Counted from the stretch's first letter, positions 35,671 through 45,749 are shown. The stretch is DNA of 64,000 nt from Fonticella tunisiensis (GCF_004364155.1 NZ_SOAZ01000005.1:103069-167068); one strand, 5' to 3'. Translations and numbers: made by a program. The notes: generated by a model not told the origin, from the sequence alone.

Positions 35671-35910
35671 TTTGTACTAGTTCAGGGGTTAAGCGGAGAT
35701 AAAAAATATATGAAATTCACATAAAGCTAAGAGCTAGAAGTTCTTGGCGAAGGGATGCAGAAAAATCCTAGAACTTTAGTTTGTTTAAGCACGGCGAGTT
35801 TAACGAAAGTTCTTGATTTTTCAAATCCCGAGCCTTAGAACTTCTTTGCTAAGCGTGCTGGTGAATGAAATATATTTTTTATCGCAGCGTTAAATTTATC
35901 TGGCACAACG
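35671..35910. repeat. Palindromic repeat element, full copy
   Basis: Ends TTGTACTAGTTCAGG and CTGGCACAACG. Near-complete inverted repeat whose outer arms GATAAAAAATATATGAAATTCAC and GTGAATGAAATATATTTTTTATC pair. Internal GAAGTTCT and AGAACTTC also pair. Lies between sigK and yqeG. Confidence 0.85.
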
Positions 35911-36069
35911 CGTTCATATAGTAATTATATTATATCGACTGCTTATTATAAAGATCAGACATGGCTCGACAGCAGAAGTGAATAAAATATTTATTTATCC
36001 CACCGCCCTTTGATAATTACAACTATAGTTTTTACATTCAATCTTAAAATATGCCTGTCCAATATAAAA

Positions 36070-36092
36070 GGGCCTGCTATAGTAACAGACCC
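36070..36092 (-). terminator. Terminator after sigK
   Basis: Minus-strand GGGTCTG / CAGGCCC stem (one mismatch) followed by TTTTATATT, 8 bases past the sigK stop. Confidence 0.75.
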
Positions 36093-36099
36093 GCCAAAT

Positions 36100-36786
36100 T
36101 TAACTTTGCATCTCCTTTGCAAGCTTCTTTAAAGCCTTCTTCTCTATCCTGGAAACATATGACCTTGAAATTCCAAGGCTTTTTGCAATTTCCCTCTGAG
36201 TTAGAGGATCTCCCACAAGGCCATATCTCCATTGTATTATACATTTTTCCTTTCCTTCCAACACCCTGTCAATCAGAGAATAAAGCTTCTTTATTGATAT
36301 TTTGCTTTCAACCTCATCAAGTATTGCATCGCTTTCAGTTCCAAGCACATCCATAAAGCATATTTCATTTCCTTCCTTATCTACCCCTATAGGATCCTGA
36401 AGATACACTTCAGATTTAATCTTTTTATTCGATCTTACATTCATCAGTATTTCGTTTTCTATGCACTTTGCTGCATAGGTGGCAAGTCGGTTGCCCTTGT
36501 TGTAATCAAAGCTCTCAATAGCCTTAATGAGCCCTACGGTTCCAATGGAGATGAGGTCATCTGCATCCTTTCCATGTGGACTGAATTTCTTTATTATATG
36601 GGCAACCAACCTCAAATTCCTTGTAATCAGTTCGTTTTTAGCGTTTTCATCTCCTGCCCTATAGGCTGTAAAAAGCTGCCTTTCCTCTTCCTCTGTCAGG
36701 GGCTGGGGGAAGGAATTTCCATTAGTAACATATCCAAATAGTAGGAAAACTCCATCAAGAAGATTAAAAAGAATATCAAATATCAA
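36100..36786 (-). CDS. sigK: Sigma-K, late mother-cell sporulation sigma factor
   Basis: 228 residues. A hydrophobic pro-sequence (IFDILFNLLDGVFLLFGYV) precedes NSFPQPLTEEEE. Region 2 has LISIGTVGLIKAIESFDYNKG and AKCIENEILM; region 4 has TQREIAKSLGISRSYVSRIEK. I chose the TTG at 36784-36786, preceded by GGGGGGGTG; ATG codons upstream lack a site. The coding frame is continuous, so there is no skin-type prophage interruption. The pro-sequence predicts processing by SpoIVFB after SpoIVB signalling. Confidence 0.94.
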   Translation of the reverse strand: MIFDILFNLLDGVFLLFGYVTNGNSFPQPLTEEEERQLFTAYRAGDENAKNELITRNLRLVAHIIKKFSPHGKDADDLISIGTVGLIKAIESFDYNKGNRLATYAAKCIENEILMNVRSNKKIKSEVYLQDPIGVDKEGNEICFMDVLGTESDAILDEVESKISIKKLYSLIDRVLEGKEKCIIQWRYGLVGDPLTQREIAKSLGISRSYVSRIEKKALKKLAKEMQS

Positions 36787-37058
36787 TTTTTCACCCCCCC
36801 AATACAGTCTTATGTACATATTATGAAATCCCGGGGGGCTTTGTGCATGTCTATTAGACTATGTATATATTACTATTCCAGCATTATTTTACCACATTTT
36901 GTATATAATTGAAATATCTTTTTCAAAATGGGGATAGATACTCAATAATATATATGTTCCTAAACATAAAAATATGCACATTCTCAAAAAATTTTGCATA
37001 AGCGTATTCGTGAATGGAATAAATTATTTTATCGCAGCGTCCTTTGATAAAAAAAGCA
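36787..37058. other. AT-rich gap upstream of sigK with a repeat fragment
   Basis: Holds the putative sigK promoter region and, at 36995-37045, a right-end fragment of the palindromic repeat (AAGCGTATTCGTGAATGGAATAAATTATTTTATCGCAGCG in parts). No gene seen. Confidence 0.5.
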
Positions 37059-37093
37059 AAAAGCAGATGGCTCAGTGCTCCATCTGCTTTTCT
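37051..37093 (-). terminator. Terminator after udk
   Basis: Minus-strand stem AAAAGCAGATGG / CCATCTGCTTTT with a 9-base loop and a T-rich tail, at the udk stop codon. Confidence 0.85.
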
Positions 37094-37095
37094 CC

Positions 37096-37731
37096 CTATA
37101 ACAAATTTTTATTCCTTCTGTCTATTTCCTTAACCTTTGCAATCATAATATCTATTGCAACCTTGTTATATCCACCCTCTGGTATTATTATATCAGCGTA
37201 CCTTTTAGTAGGTTCAACAAATTGAAGATGCATCGGTCTTACAGTGCTCATATACTGCTCTATAACTGAATCAATTGTCCTTCCCCTTTCAGTTATATCC
37301 CTCTGTATCCTCCTTATAATCCTTACATCAGCGTCTGTATCAACGAATATCTTAATATCAAGTAAATCCCTTATTTCGGGTTCAACAAGTATCATAATTC
37401 CCTCAAGGATTATAATGTCCTTTGGCTCAACCCTTATGGTTTCCTTTTTCCTGTTATGAACTTCAAAATCATAAATAGGCTTGTCTATGGCCTCTCCATT
37501 TAATAGCATCTTAAGATGCTTTAAAAGAAGGGCGGTATCAAAGGCATTGGGATGGTCATAATTTGTTTTAGTCCTTTCTTCAAAGGATAGATGGCTCTGG
37601 TCCCTATAGTATGAATCCTGCTCAATAACTACAATGCTCTCCTCGGGCAGGCTTTTATATATCTCCTGTGCCACTGTACTTTTACCTGATCCCGTTCCGC
37701 CTGCAATTCCAATTAAAATAGGCCTGCTCAT
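37096..37731 (-). CDS. udk: Uridine kinase
   Basis: 211 residues. Walker [13 protein letters not shown] near residue 10, [15 protein letters not shown], and the lid region [13 protein letters not shown]. Phosphorylates uridine/cytidine in pyrimidine salvage. The start at 37729-37731 has GGAGAAAGGGG upstream. It follows the U32 peptidase gene by one base. Confidence 0.96.
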   Translation of the reverse strand: MSRPILIGIAGGTGSGKSTVAQEIYKSLPEESIVVIEQDSYYRDQSHLSFEERTKTNYDHPNAFDTALLLKHLKMLLNGEAIDKPIYDFEVHNRKKETIRVEPKDIIILEGIMILVEPEIRDLLDIKIFVDTDADVRIIRRIQRDITERGRTIDSVIEQYMSTVRPMHLQFVEPTKRYADIIIPEGGYNKVAIDIMIAKVKEIDRRNKNLL

Positions 37732-37732
37732 A

Positions 37733-38956
37733 TTAATCCCCTTTCTCCTTAACCAGCATGTCAAATGGTTTTAGTGGTTTATCGGTTTTCAGTTTATATA
37801 TCATCTGTGGATGAGGCGTAGAATCTATTGGCTCTCCTTCCTCATTCCTGATATCCTCAAGCATTATATTGAAGTTATCCCCTTTTGGAGTTAAAACCTC
37901 AACCTCTTCTCCCCTTAAAACCTTATTCCTCTGCTCTATAGTTGCAGTATGAGTATTCTCATCGTAGTCAACAACGATTCCAACTACATCGTGCGTCCTT
38001 ATATATGAAGAGCTGGAATAAATCTGCTTATCAGGCCTTCCAAAGTAAAAACCAGTTGAAAATTCCCTATGACTGGACTTTGAAAGTTCCTTAAGCCATT
38101 TTGGATTGAATTTATAGTTTTCCTTATCCCTTAGATAGCTGTCGATCGCCTCTCTGTATGCCTTAACAACCGATGCAACGTAATAGGAGCTCTTCATCCT
38201 TCCTTCTATCTTAAAGCTTGTTATACCAGCATCAACAAGTTCAGGTATGTGCTCTATCATACACAGGTCATGGGAGTTCATTATATAGGTTCCCCTGTCG
38301 TTTTCATACACGGGAAAATACTGCCCAGGCCTCTTTTCCTCCATAAGGTAGTATTTATACCTGCAGGCATGGGCACAGGCACCTCTGTTGGCATCCCTTC
38401 CCGTCATAAAGTTTGATAAGAGGCATCGTCCAGAATAAGCCATACACATGGCACCGTGTATGAAGGCTTCGATCTCCATATCCTCAGGAATCCTTTCCCT
38501 TATTTCTCTTATTTCCTTCAGAGAGAGTTCCCTTGCAAGGACAATTCTCTTCGCACCAAGCTTATACCAGAATTCAGCTGTCATATAGTTTGTGTTGTTA
38601 GCCTGGGTACTTATGTGAACCTCAAGGTCTGGAGCAACCTCCCTTACAATAGCAAAAACCCCGGGGTCGGATACTATAACGGCATCAGCGCCAATTTCGT
38701 TTATACTCTTAATGTATTCAGGCATACCGCCAAGATCAGAATTATGTGCAAATATGTTAACGGTTATATAAACCTTTTTACCTCTTTCGTGAGCAAACTT
38801 GATTCCTTCAATCATCTCTTCTCTGGTGAAGTTATCAGCCATTGCCCTCAGGCTGTAGGCTTCTCCCCCCATATATACTGCATCAGCACCGTATATTATT
38901 GCTGTTTTAAGCTTTTCAAGGTTTCCAGCCGGTGCCAGAAGCTCAATCTTTTTCAT
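37733..38956 (-). CDS. U32 family peptidase/RNA modification-type protein
   Basis: 407 residues. Family start [19 protein letters not shown], the [16 protein letters not shown] signature and the cysteine cluster [13 protein letters not shown] that may hold an Fe-S cluster. U32 proteins include collagenase-like peptidases and the rRNA/tRNA hydroxylation factors RlhA and TrhP, so peptidase activity is not certain. GGAGG lies 7 bases before the ATG. Confidence 0.88.
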   Translation of the reverse strand: MKKIELLAPAGNLEKLKTAIIYGADAVYMGGEAYSLRAMADNFTREEMIEGIKFAHERGKKVYITVNIFAHNSDLGGMPEYIKSINEIGADAVIVSDPGVFAIVREVAPDLEVHISTQANNTNYMTAEFWYKLGAKRIVLARELSLKEIREIRERIPEDMEIEAFIHGAMCMAYSGRCLLSNFMTGRDANRGACAHACRYKYYLMEEKRPGQYFPVYENDRGTYIMNSHDLCMIEHIPELVDAGITSFKIEGRMKSSYYVASVVKAYREAIDSYLRDKENYKFNPKWLKELSKSSHREFSTGFYFGRPDKQIYSSSSYIRTHDVVGIVVDYDENTHTATIEQRNKVLRGEEVEVLTPKGDNFNIMLEDIRNEEGEPIDSTPHPQMIYKLKTDKPLKPFDMLVKEKGD

Positions 38957-38989
38957 ATTCAATCCTCCATTCTACACCGCTGCCATCTA

Positions 38990-39634
38990 CTAAAGTTTGC
39001 AGCTCATTGCAATTCCATCTCCTACTGGTAAAACAACGGTTTCAAGCTCCTTCATATTGGAAATATGTTCAAGATACTTTCTCATCCTCTTAACTATTGT
39101 AATCTTTCGCCTTATAAGAAGTTTATTTGTTGCAATCATGCCTCTAAACAGAACGTTGTCGGATATAAGAAGCCCTCCCTGCCTCAAAAGCCTTATACAG
39201 TGAGTCAGAAAATGATCATAATGCCCTTTGGCCGCATCAAGGAAAACCATATCAAAGCTTCCCTCAAGCCCTTCAAGTACCTCAAGGGCATCTCCCTTTA
39301 TCACCTTGATTCTGTCCTCAAATCCGCAGAATTTTATGTTTTCAAGGGCCAGCCTATACATATTATCATCGCGCTCGATGGTAACGATTTGGGAGCCTTC
39401 GCCTGCAGCCTCCGCCATCACCGATGAAGAATATCCTATAGCCGTTCCAACCTCGATGATTTTCTTTATTTTGTGTGATTTTATCAAAACCTTTAAAAAT
39501 TGGGCCACCTCAGGGTGAACTATTGGAATTGAATTCTCCTTTGCATAGTCCTCCATAAGCTTTATATGGTCCTTTCTCTCAGGTATAAGGCTTCTTATAT
39601 AATCCTCTATATAGTCATGGGCTATATTGCTCAT
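38990..39634 (-). CDS. SAM-dependent O-methyltransferase
   Basis: 214 residues of the class I O-methyltransferase family: VGTAIGYSSSVMAEAA binds SAM, FDMVFLDAAKGHY holds the metal ligand, and LISDNVLFRG follows. Members beside U32 and mltG include the tRNA 5-hydroxyuridine methyltransferase TrmR/YrrM, which fits the context. Start chosen at 39632-39634 with GGAGGC upstream. Confidence 0.87.
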   Translation of the reverse strand: MSNIAHDYIEDYIRSLIPERKDHIKLMEDYAKENSIPIVHPEVAQFLKVLIKSHKIKKIIEVGTAIGYSSSVMAEAAGEGSQIVTIERDDNMYRLALENIKFCGFEDRIKVIKGDALEVLEGLEGSFDMVFLDAAKGHYDHFLTHCIRLLRQGGLLISDNVLFRGMIATNKLLIRRKITIVKRMRKYLEHISNMKELETVVLPVGDGIAMSCKL

Positions 39635-39652
39635 ATCTGCCTCCATACACAA

Positions 39653-39702
39653 AATTAATACATGGAATTAACGTGCTAAAAGCCCATTACCATGTATTAA
39701 TT
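39653..39702. terminator. Hairpin between mltG and the methyltransferase
   Basis: 13-bp perfect stem AATTAATACATGG / CCATGTATTAATT with a 24-base loop. It is flanked by TTTTGTG on the minus strand and by TTAGTTTTTTCAA on the plus strand. Probably a weak terminator or mRNA end structure. Confidence 0.5.
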
Positions 39703-39723
39703 AGTTTTTTCAATATTATAAAA

Positions 39724-40764
39724 TTAATTCCCTGTCGAGTTTTTATTCCTTAAATGCTCACTATAAGTTTTTGCAAATTTATGTGTGCCATCCCCATTTG
39801 CTACAAAGAATAAATAGTCAACCTTCTCAGGGTATAATGCAGCCTCAATGGATTTTTTTCCGGGGTTGCTGATTGGTCCAATCGGAAGTCCAGGATTTCT
39901 GTAAGTGTTATAGGGCGATTCTACCTGAGTATCCTTAATTGAATACACCTCTTTATGCACCCCAAGGGCATATTCAAGTGTGGCACAGGATTCAAGGGGC
40001 ATGTTTATCTTGAGCCTGTTATAAAATACTCCTGCTATAACAGGCCTTTCCTCTTGAACCTTTGCTTCCTTTTCCACTATGGAAGCCATTGTAATAATCT
40101 CATCTACATTCATGTCCTTAAGATTGTCCTTTATTGTCGATGTATAAATTTCATTGAATCTGTCAAGAAATTTAACTATAACCTCATGGTCATCTGAACC
40201 CTTTTTAAATTCATAGGTGTCGGGGAAAAGATATCCCTCAAGCCTTGAAGTTCTGTTTTGAGGTATATCCTTTAAAAACTCATAGTTAAAAACGCCCCTT
40301 TGAGCCTCATTTAAAAAGGATTCCACGCTTTTAATAACACCAGCCTGCATGAGCTTTTCCGCAATTTGCTTAACGGTGTATCCCTCAGGTATAGTTACGT
40401 TTACAGCATCTATATCTGGAGCTCCTTTTTTGAGCTTGTCGAATATTTGAACCGGTGTCATGGAAGTATTAAATTTGTAAAATCCCGTTTTTAGGGATTT
40501 ATCCATTTTTAAATTTCTAACATATATTTTTGCAAAAAGCTTGTTTTTAATAAGGCCTTCCCTATGGAGCCCTTCTATTATGGTGCTGGTGCTGGCACCT
40601 TTTTTTACATAAAATTCAATTTCCCTGCTCTGGTAAGAAACAGGACTTTTAAGAAAGCTCTGATATAAGGCGTATGGTAAAATTATAGAAAGTATCAGCA
40701 TCAATGCTGTAATTGAAAGAATTATGACTGTTTTTTTCTTCTTATTAATAATAGTTGTTTCCAT
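39724..40764 (-). CDS. mltG: MltG/YceG endolytic transglycosylase
   Basis: 346 residues. One transmembrane helix (about 15-35), a LysM-like segment (VTIPEGYTVKQIAEKL) and the YceG domain with catalytic Glu in MASIVEKEA, then YNTYRNPGLPIGPISNPG. Cuts nascent glycan strands and sets their length. Start chosen at 40762-40764 from GGTGG spacing. Confidence 0.93.
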   Translation of the reverse strand: METTIINKKKKTVIILSITALMLILSIILPYALYQSFLKSPVSYQSREIEFYVKKGASTSTIIEGLHREGLIKNKLFAKIYVRNLKMDKSLKTGFYKFNTSMTPVQIFDKLKKGAPDIDAVNVTIPEGYTVKQIAEKLMQAGVIKSVESFLNEAQRGVFNYEFLKDIPQNRTSRLEGYLFPDTYEFKKGSDDHEVIVKFLDRFNEIYTSTIKDNLKDMNVDEIITMASIVEKEAKVQEERPVIAGVFYNRLKINMPLESCATLEYALGVHKEVYSIKDTQVESPYNTYRNPGLPIGPISNPGKKSIEAALYPEKVDYLFFVANGDGTHKFAKTYSEHLRNKNSTGN

Positions 40765-40843
40765 ACCATAACCCACCAATCCACAAAATACTAATGATAT
40801 TATAGTATTTTAAACAAAGTTTTACAAGAAAAACTAAATTAAT

Positions 40844-41090
40844 TCGTTGTGCTAGATAAATTTACAGATCGACGCTGCGATAAAAAATATACTTCATTCA
40901 CCAGTACGCTAAGCAAAGAAGTTCTAATGCTCGGGATTTGAAAAATCAAGAACTTTCGTTAAACTCGCCGTGCTTAAGTCACGAAAGTTCTAAGATTTTT
41001 CTGCATCCCTTCGCCAAGAACCTCTATTTGCCCCCTTTATATGAATTTCATATATTTTTTATCTCCGCTAAGCCCCTAAACTAGCACAAC
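40844..41090. repeat. Palindromic repeat element, full copy, inverted orientation
   Basis: Perfect ends CGTTGTGCTAG (40844-40854) and CTAGCACAAC (41081-41090), bordered by TTAATT-like sequence. Inside: GCTGCGATAAAAAATATA, then the central stem GAAAAATCAAGAACTTTCGTT and its partner. Reverse complement of the copy at 46582-46827 over most of its length. Fills the 358-base typA-mltG gap. Confidence 0.88.
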
Positions 41091-41122
41091 AAGTTAAACT
41101 AACACATTGCGCGAGTTAAAAC

Positions 41123-42958
41123 CTATTTTCCCTTTAACTTTGAAGCTTGTCCCTTTTTTCTAAGGCTGCAATCGAGTATTTTCTTTCTCATTCTTATATT
41201 TTTCGGAGTCACCTCAACAAGCTCATCACTTGCTATAAACTCAAGGCACTGCTCAAGGCTCATCTCTACTGGAAGTGTCAGCCTTAATGCCTCATCTGAA
41301 CCCGCTGCCCTCATGTTGGATACATGCTTTTTCTTACATACGTTAACGTCTATATCTTCAGCCCTTGAGCACACTCCGACTATCATCCCCTCATAAACAG
41401 GCGTTCCAGGACCTATAAAGAGGGTTCCCCTTTCCTGAGCATTATAAAGGCCATAGGTCACTGCTTCCCCTGTTTCAAAGGCCACAAGGGCTCCCCTGCT
41501 TCTTTCAGGAATATCACCCTTAGCAGGCTCATATCCATAGAAAATATGGTTCATAATTCCGTTTCCCTTTGTATCTGTAAGGAACTCACTTCTATATCCT
41601 ATTAGTCCCCTTGCAGGAATCTTAAATTCTAGCCTTACATATCCGTTTATGGCGGATGTCATGTTTACCATCTCAGCCTTTCTAACTCCAAGCTTTTCCA
41701 TAACGACTCCCATAAACTCTTCAGGAACATCTATCGTTAAATACTCTATAGGTTCGTGAAGAACACCGTTTATCTCCTTAAATATAACCCTTGGCTTGGA
41801 AACCTGCAGCTCATAGCCTTCCCTTCTCATGGTTTCAATAAGTATTGAAAGATGAAGTTCTCCCCTTCCTGAAACCTCAAAGGAATCGGTGCTGTCAGTC
41901 TCATTAACCCTCAAACTTACATTTGTTTCAAGCTCCCTCATAAGCCTATCCCTTAAATGTCTTGACGTTACATACTGACCTTCCCTTCCAGCAAATGGGC
42001 TGTCATTTACACTGAAGGTCATGGATATCGTAGGCTCATCTATTGAAACGAAGGGAATTGCCTCAGGATTTTGTGGGTCTGCAATGGTCTCTCCTATGTT
42101 TATATCGGGTATACCGGAAACGGCTACAATATCACCAAGGGATGCCTCCAAAACCTCTTCCCTTTTCAATCCATTAAAGGTATATAGTGTAACAACCTTG
42201 GCGGTTCTTACATCCCCCTCACGCCCACATATGGCAACCTGCTGATTTTTCTTTATTCTTCCCCTTGCAATCTTTCCTATTGCTATTCTTCCAACATATT
42301 CGTTTGAATCAATTGTAGTTACAAGCATTTGAAGGGGTTCATCCATATAACCTGAAGGTGCTGGCACGTGATTTATAATGGTCTCAAAAAGGGGTTTTAA
42401 GTCCTCTGACTCTTCCTCCATGTCAAGCTTTGCTATTCCTTCCTTCGCTGAGCAGTAAACAGTAGGGAATTCAAGCTGCTCATCATCTGCACCAAGCTCT
42501 ATAAATAGTTCAAGAACCTCATCAAGCACTTCGTTAACTCTCTGATCCGGCCTGTCAATTTTATTGATTACAACGACGGGTTTTAACTTCAACTCAAGGG
42601 CCTTCTTTAAAACAAACCTGGTCTGAGGCATTGGTCCCTCAAAGGCATCAATAAGAAGAAGGACTCCATCAACCATCTTTAAAACCCTTTCAACCTCTCC
42701 ACCAAAATCTGCATGACCAGGTGTATCAACTATGTTGATTTTTTTACCCTCATACATAACTGCAGTATTTTTTGAAAGGATCGTAATTCCCCTTTCCCTC
42801 TCGAGGTCGTTTGAGTCCATTACCCTTTCGTCAACCTTCTCGTTGCTTCTAAAAATACCGCTCTGCTTTAGCATTCCATCAACAAGGGTAGTTTTACCGT
42901 GGTCTACGTGGGCAATTATCGCTATATTCCTTATATCATCCCTCACAAATCTATCCAT
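41123..42958 (-). CDS. typA: TypA/BipA ribosome-associated GTPase
   Basis: 611 residues. EF-G-like G domain with IIAHVDHGKTTLVDGML, DTPGHADFGGEVER and INKIDRPDQR, followed by domains II, III, V and the BipA-specific C-terminal domain. Acts in ribosome assembly and stress growth. Start at MDRFVRDD with GGAGGACTATTT upstream. Confidence 0.97.
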   Translation of the reverse strand: MDRFVRDDIRNIAIIAHVDHGKTTLVDGMLKQSGIFRSNEKVDERVMDSNDLERERGITILSKNTAVMYEGKKINIVDTPGHADFGGEVERVLKMVDGVLLLIDAFEGPMPQTRFVLKKALELKLKPVVVINKIDRPDQRVNEVLDEVLELFIELGADDEQLEFPTVYCSAKEGIAKLDMEEESEDLKPLFETIINHVPAPSGYMDEPLQMLVTTIDSNEYVGRIAIGKIARGRIKKNQQVAICGREGDVRTAKVVTLYTFNGLKREEVLEASLGDIVAVSGIPDINIGETIADPQNPEAIPFVSIDEPTISMTFSVNDSPFAGREGQYVTSRHLRDRLMRELETNVSLRVNETDSTDSFEVSGRGELHLSILIETMRREGYELQVSKPRVIFKEINGVLHEPIEYLTIDVPEEFMGVVMEKLGVRKAEMVNMTSAINGYVRLEFKIPARGLIGYRSEFLTDTKGNGIMNHIFYGYEPAKGDIPERSRGALVAFETGEAVTYGLYNAQERGTLFIGPGTPVYEGMIVGVCSRAEDIDVNVCKKKHVSNMRAAGSDEALRLTLPVEMSLEQCLEFIASDELVEVTPKNIRMRKKILDCSLRKKGQASKLKGK

Positions 42959-42984
42959 AAATAGTCCTCCATTTTTCCAAAATA

Positions 42985-43016
42985 AACAGGATATCATAAA
43001 TGATATCCCGTTTCAA
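42985..43016 (-). terminator. Terminator after queT
   Basis: AAACGGGATATCA / TGATATCCTGTTT-type stem with a short loop, then minus-strand ATTTTGG. Lies 37 bases after the queT stop. Confidence 0.7.
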
Positions 43017-43052
43017 CAAACATTTTAATTCTAATCAAAAAGTCTTAAAATG

Positions 43053-43523
43053 TCAATGTATGTCTCTTCCTGTTATCCTTTCAAATACCGATGCAAGTAT
43101 TAAGCCAAGCACTCCTGCTGATACGAATTCACCAAAACCTATGGTATATACCGTTGGAAGGTAGGGAAGGTTTGAAAACTTACTTACCCATATTGCAACA
43201 ATAAATGCATTTAAAAGTATAGGCGGCAATACTGCAAGATATTTATTTGGCATTTTTGATGTTAAATATGCAGCCGCCAGCGTCGTCAAGCTTCCAAATA
43301 CTATATCAACTAAACCCAGGCCGCCGAATATGTTTGCAAGAAAACATCCAATAAAAAGCCCTGGTATTGCTGCAGGTTCAAAAAAAGGCAGTATGGTCAT
43401 CGCCTCAGAAATTCTCAGCTGAACCGGGCCAAAGGACGTTTCCCCCATCACAATGGTCAATACCATATAAATCGCTGCTATTACACCTGTTTTTACTATG
43501 TACTTTGAATCAAATCTATCCAT
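43053..43523 (-). CDS. queT: QueT-type transporter (queuosine precursor ECF S component)
   Basis: 156 residues with about five transmembrane helices. Its conserved N-terminal half has TSFGPVQLRISEAMTILPFFEPAAIPGLFIGC. Substrate-binding subunit thought to import queuosine precursors with a shared ECF module. I saw no preQ1 riboswitch upstream. Start MDRFDSK has GGAGG 7 bases before. Confidence 0.87.
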   Translation of the reverse strand: MDRFDSKYIVKTGVIAAIYMVLTIVMGETSFGPVQLRISEAMTILPFFEPAAIPGLFIGCFLANIFGGLGLVDIVFGSLTTLAAAYLTSKMPNKYLAVLPPILLNAFIVAIWVSKFSNLPYLPTVYTIGFGEFVSAGVLGLILASVFERITGRDIH

Positions 43524-43536
43524 TTGCATTCCTCCA

Positions 43537-43887
43537 CTATTTATTTTGTCCAAAATCCAAGTCTATATCCACCGCATCCCCCAGTATTTTCATTATATCC
43601 TCCCAGAGCCTTGAAAACCTCATTTCCGCCCCTAAAAATTCCCTTATATCTGAGTTTAAAGAGATTATACCCATAAGGTTATTTATTGCATCCATTTGCT
43701 CCTTAGAAGGCTCCTTACCCTCCATCTTAAGTTTATACATCTCAATCTGTTTATTTCTGAAATCATCCACCATTTTTTTATTCTTTTCATTAGCTTTAAT
43801 TTTATCCAGAGCCCTTTTATACTCAACTACCTCAGGAGCAACTTTTAAAGCCCTCGCAAGCTCATGGGCCTTATCATAAACACTCAC
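43537..43887 (-). CDS. YlbF family regulator
   Basis: 116-residue helical protein of the YlbF/YmcA (RicA/RicF) family: SVYDKAHELARALKVAPEVVEYKRALDKI. In Bacillus, relatives aid mRNA processing with RNase Y and the phosphorelay. The GTG start has GGAGGTGGTTAT upstream. It follows rnj, an RNA-decay neighbour. Confidence 0.82.
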   Translation of the reverse strand: MSVYDKAHELARALKVAPEVVEYKRALDKIKANEKNKKMVDDFRNKQIEMYKLKMEGKEPSKEQMDAINNLMGIISLNSDIREFLGAEMRFSRLWEDIMKILGDAVDIDLDFGQNK

Positions 43888-43970
43888 ATAACCACCTCCA
43901 AATATTATCAATTATTTTGTAACATAAAATAACCCTTAATTCAAGAACTTCATGCCCTTTAGAATTTTTA

Positions 43971-43997
43971 ATTAAAAAGAGCCCCTTCAGGCTCTTA
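43971..43997 (-). terminator. Terminator after rnj
   Basis: Minus-strand AAGAGCC / GGGCTCTT stem with a short loop, then TTTTAATT, directly at the rnj stop codon. Confidence 0.8.
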
Positions 43998-43999
43998 TT

Positions 44000-45667
44000 C
44001 TATATCTCCATAATTATTGGTAATATCATCGGCTTTCTCTTAGTCTTTTCATATAAAAAATCTCTTAAATCTTCTTTAATTTCTGATTTTATAGCTGCCC
44101 ACTCCGTAATCCTGCTTTCAAGACACCTGTCAAGGGCCTTTTTAACGACACTTCTAGCCTCCTCCATAAGATCCTCGGACTCCCTCACATAAACAAATCC
44201 CCTTGATATTATATCAGGGCCTGCAATAACCTTTCCTGTCTCCCTTTCGATGGTAACCACAACTGTAAGTATCCCATCCTGTGAAAGATGTTTTCTATCC
44301 CTTAAAACTATGTTTCCAACATCACCAACGCCAAGGCCGTCAACCAAAACCTGACCCGCAGTTACATGGCCGTTTAACCTTGCGCTGTCAGATGTCAATT
44401 CAAGCACTTGACCAATATCCGTAATGAATATATCTTTCTCATCCATACCCAGCCTTTGAGCAAGCAGTGAGTGCTGCTTTAAATGCCTGTATTCTCCATG
44501 TACCGGCATGAAAAACTTTGGCCTAACAAGGGTGTGTATAAGCTTTAACTCCTCCTGCCTTGCATGACCTGACACATGAACTTCGGCAAGGGATTCATAT
44601 ATTACGTTGGCTCCCTTTTTAAACAGTTGATTTATGACCCTCGAAATAAGCTTCTCATTGCCCGGTATCGATGTTGCAGAAATAACAACTACGTCCCCTT
44701 CCATTATTTCAACCTTTTTATGCTCGGACGTTGACATCCTCGCAAGGGCCGACATGGGCTCTCCCTGGCTTCCCGTTGTTAAAATAACTATCTTACCGTT
44801 AGGATATTTTTGTATATCATCTATGCTTATTATAAGTCCTTCAGGCATTTGAAGATAACCCAGGTTTCCTGCAACCTCAACTATATTTTCAATACTTCTT
44901 CCGGATATTGCAACCTTTCTATCATATTTTTGGGCTGCATCCACTATCTGCTGAATTCTATGAATATTGGATGCAAATGTAGCCACTATTATCCTGTTGT
45001 CTCCGGCATCGCTGAATATCTTTTCAAAGGTATCTCCAACGGTCCTTTCAGACATCGTGTATCCGGGCCTCTCAACGTTTGTACTGTCTGCCATGAGAAG
45101 AAGAACTCCTTGCTTTCCAAGCTCTGCAAGCCTTGCAAAGTCCATAACCTTGCCGTCAATTGGAGTATAGTCAACCTTAAAGTCTCCGGTATGTACTATT
45201 ATTCCGGCGGGAGTATGCAGTGCTAATGAACATGAATCGGGTATGCTGTGGTTATTTCTAATGAACTCCACTTTAATATCTCCAAAGCTTATAACATCTC
45301 CGGAGTTTACAACATTAAGCTCAGTATCCTTTAGCAGGCCATGCTCCTTTAACTTGTTTTCCACGATACCAAGGGTCAGTCTGGTTCCATATACAGGCTT
45401 ATTGAGCTGCCTTAAAATATAAGGAAGAGCGCCGATATGATCTTCATGTCCATGGGTCAGCACAATTCCTTTTACCTTATTCTTGTTTTTCAAAAGATAT
45501 GCTATGTCGGGTATTACAATATCAATACCGAACATCTCCTCCTCGGGAAACATCAATCCGCAATCAATGACCACGATTTCATTTTTATATTCAACGATGG
45601 TCATATTTTTCCCAATTTCGTTGATTCCCCCGAGTGGAATAATTTTAACCTTATCCCTATTTGTCAA
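44000..45667 (-). CDS. rnj: Ribonuclease J
   Basis: 555 residues. Metallo-beta-lactamase motif LTHGHEDHIGALP, MADSTNVERPGYT, the beta-CASP region and SGHARQEELKLIHTL; the C-terminal domain supports dimerisation. Exo/endonuclease for mRNA decay and rRNA maturation. The TTG start has AGGAGGGACGATAT upstream. Only one RNase J gene is seen in the window. Confidence 0.96.
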   Translation of the reverse strand: MTNRDKVKIIPLGGINEIGKNMTIVEYKNEIVVIDCGLMFPEEEMFGIDIVIPDIAYLLKNKNKVKGIVLTHGHEDHIGALPYILRQLNKPVYGTRLTLGIVENKLKEHGLLKDTELNVVNSGDVISFGDIKVEFIRNNHSIPDSCSLALHTPAGIIVHTGDFKVDYTPIDGKVMDFARLAELGKQGVLLLMADSTNVERPGYTMSERTVGDTFEKIFSDAGDNRIIVATFASNIHRIQQIVDAAQKYDRKVAISGRSIENIVEVAGNLGYLQMPEGLIISIDDIQKYPNGKIVILTTGSQGEPMSALARMSTSEHKKVEIMEGDVVVISATSIPGNEKLISRVINQLFKKGANVIYESLAEVHVSGHARQEELKLIHTLVRPKFFMPVHGEYRHLKQHSLLAQRLGMDEKDIFITDIGQVLELTSDSARLNGHVTAGQVLVDGLGVGDVGNIVLRDRKHLSQDGILTVVVTIERETGKVIAGPDIISRGFVYVRESEDLMEEARSVVKKALDRCLESRITEWAAIKSEIKEDLRDFLYEKTKRKPMILPIIMEI

Positions 45668-45719
45668 ATATCGTCCCTCCTCTTAAGAGCAAATTTCTCC
45701 GACCATTACCAATAATGCT

Positions 45720-45749
45720 ATTATACTGTATGAATGCTGCAATTATCAA
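45720..45749 (-). promoter_or_regulatory. Promoter for rnj
   Basis: Minus-strand TTGATA (45744-45749), 18-base spacer, TATAAT (45720-45725), 53 bases before the start codon. Confidence 0.6.

Noticed and set aside
35671..35910. Remnant of a skin element at sigK
   Set aside because: The sigK frame is intact and the nearby repeat belongs to the dispersed palindromic family; no recombinase is present.
38456..39031. Plus-strand open frame of 191 codons
   Set aside because: Opposite the U32 peptidase and methyltransferase genes, with no recognisable protein features.
43888..43970. preQ1 riboswitch controlling queT
   Set aside because: The short spacer upstream of ylbF-queT shows no preQ1-like hairpin and A-rich tail; queT follows ylbF directly.
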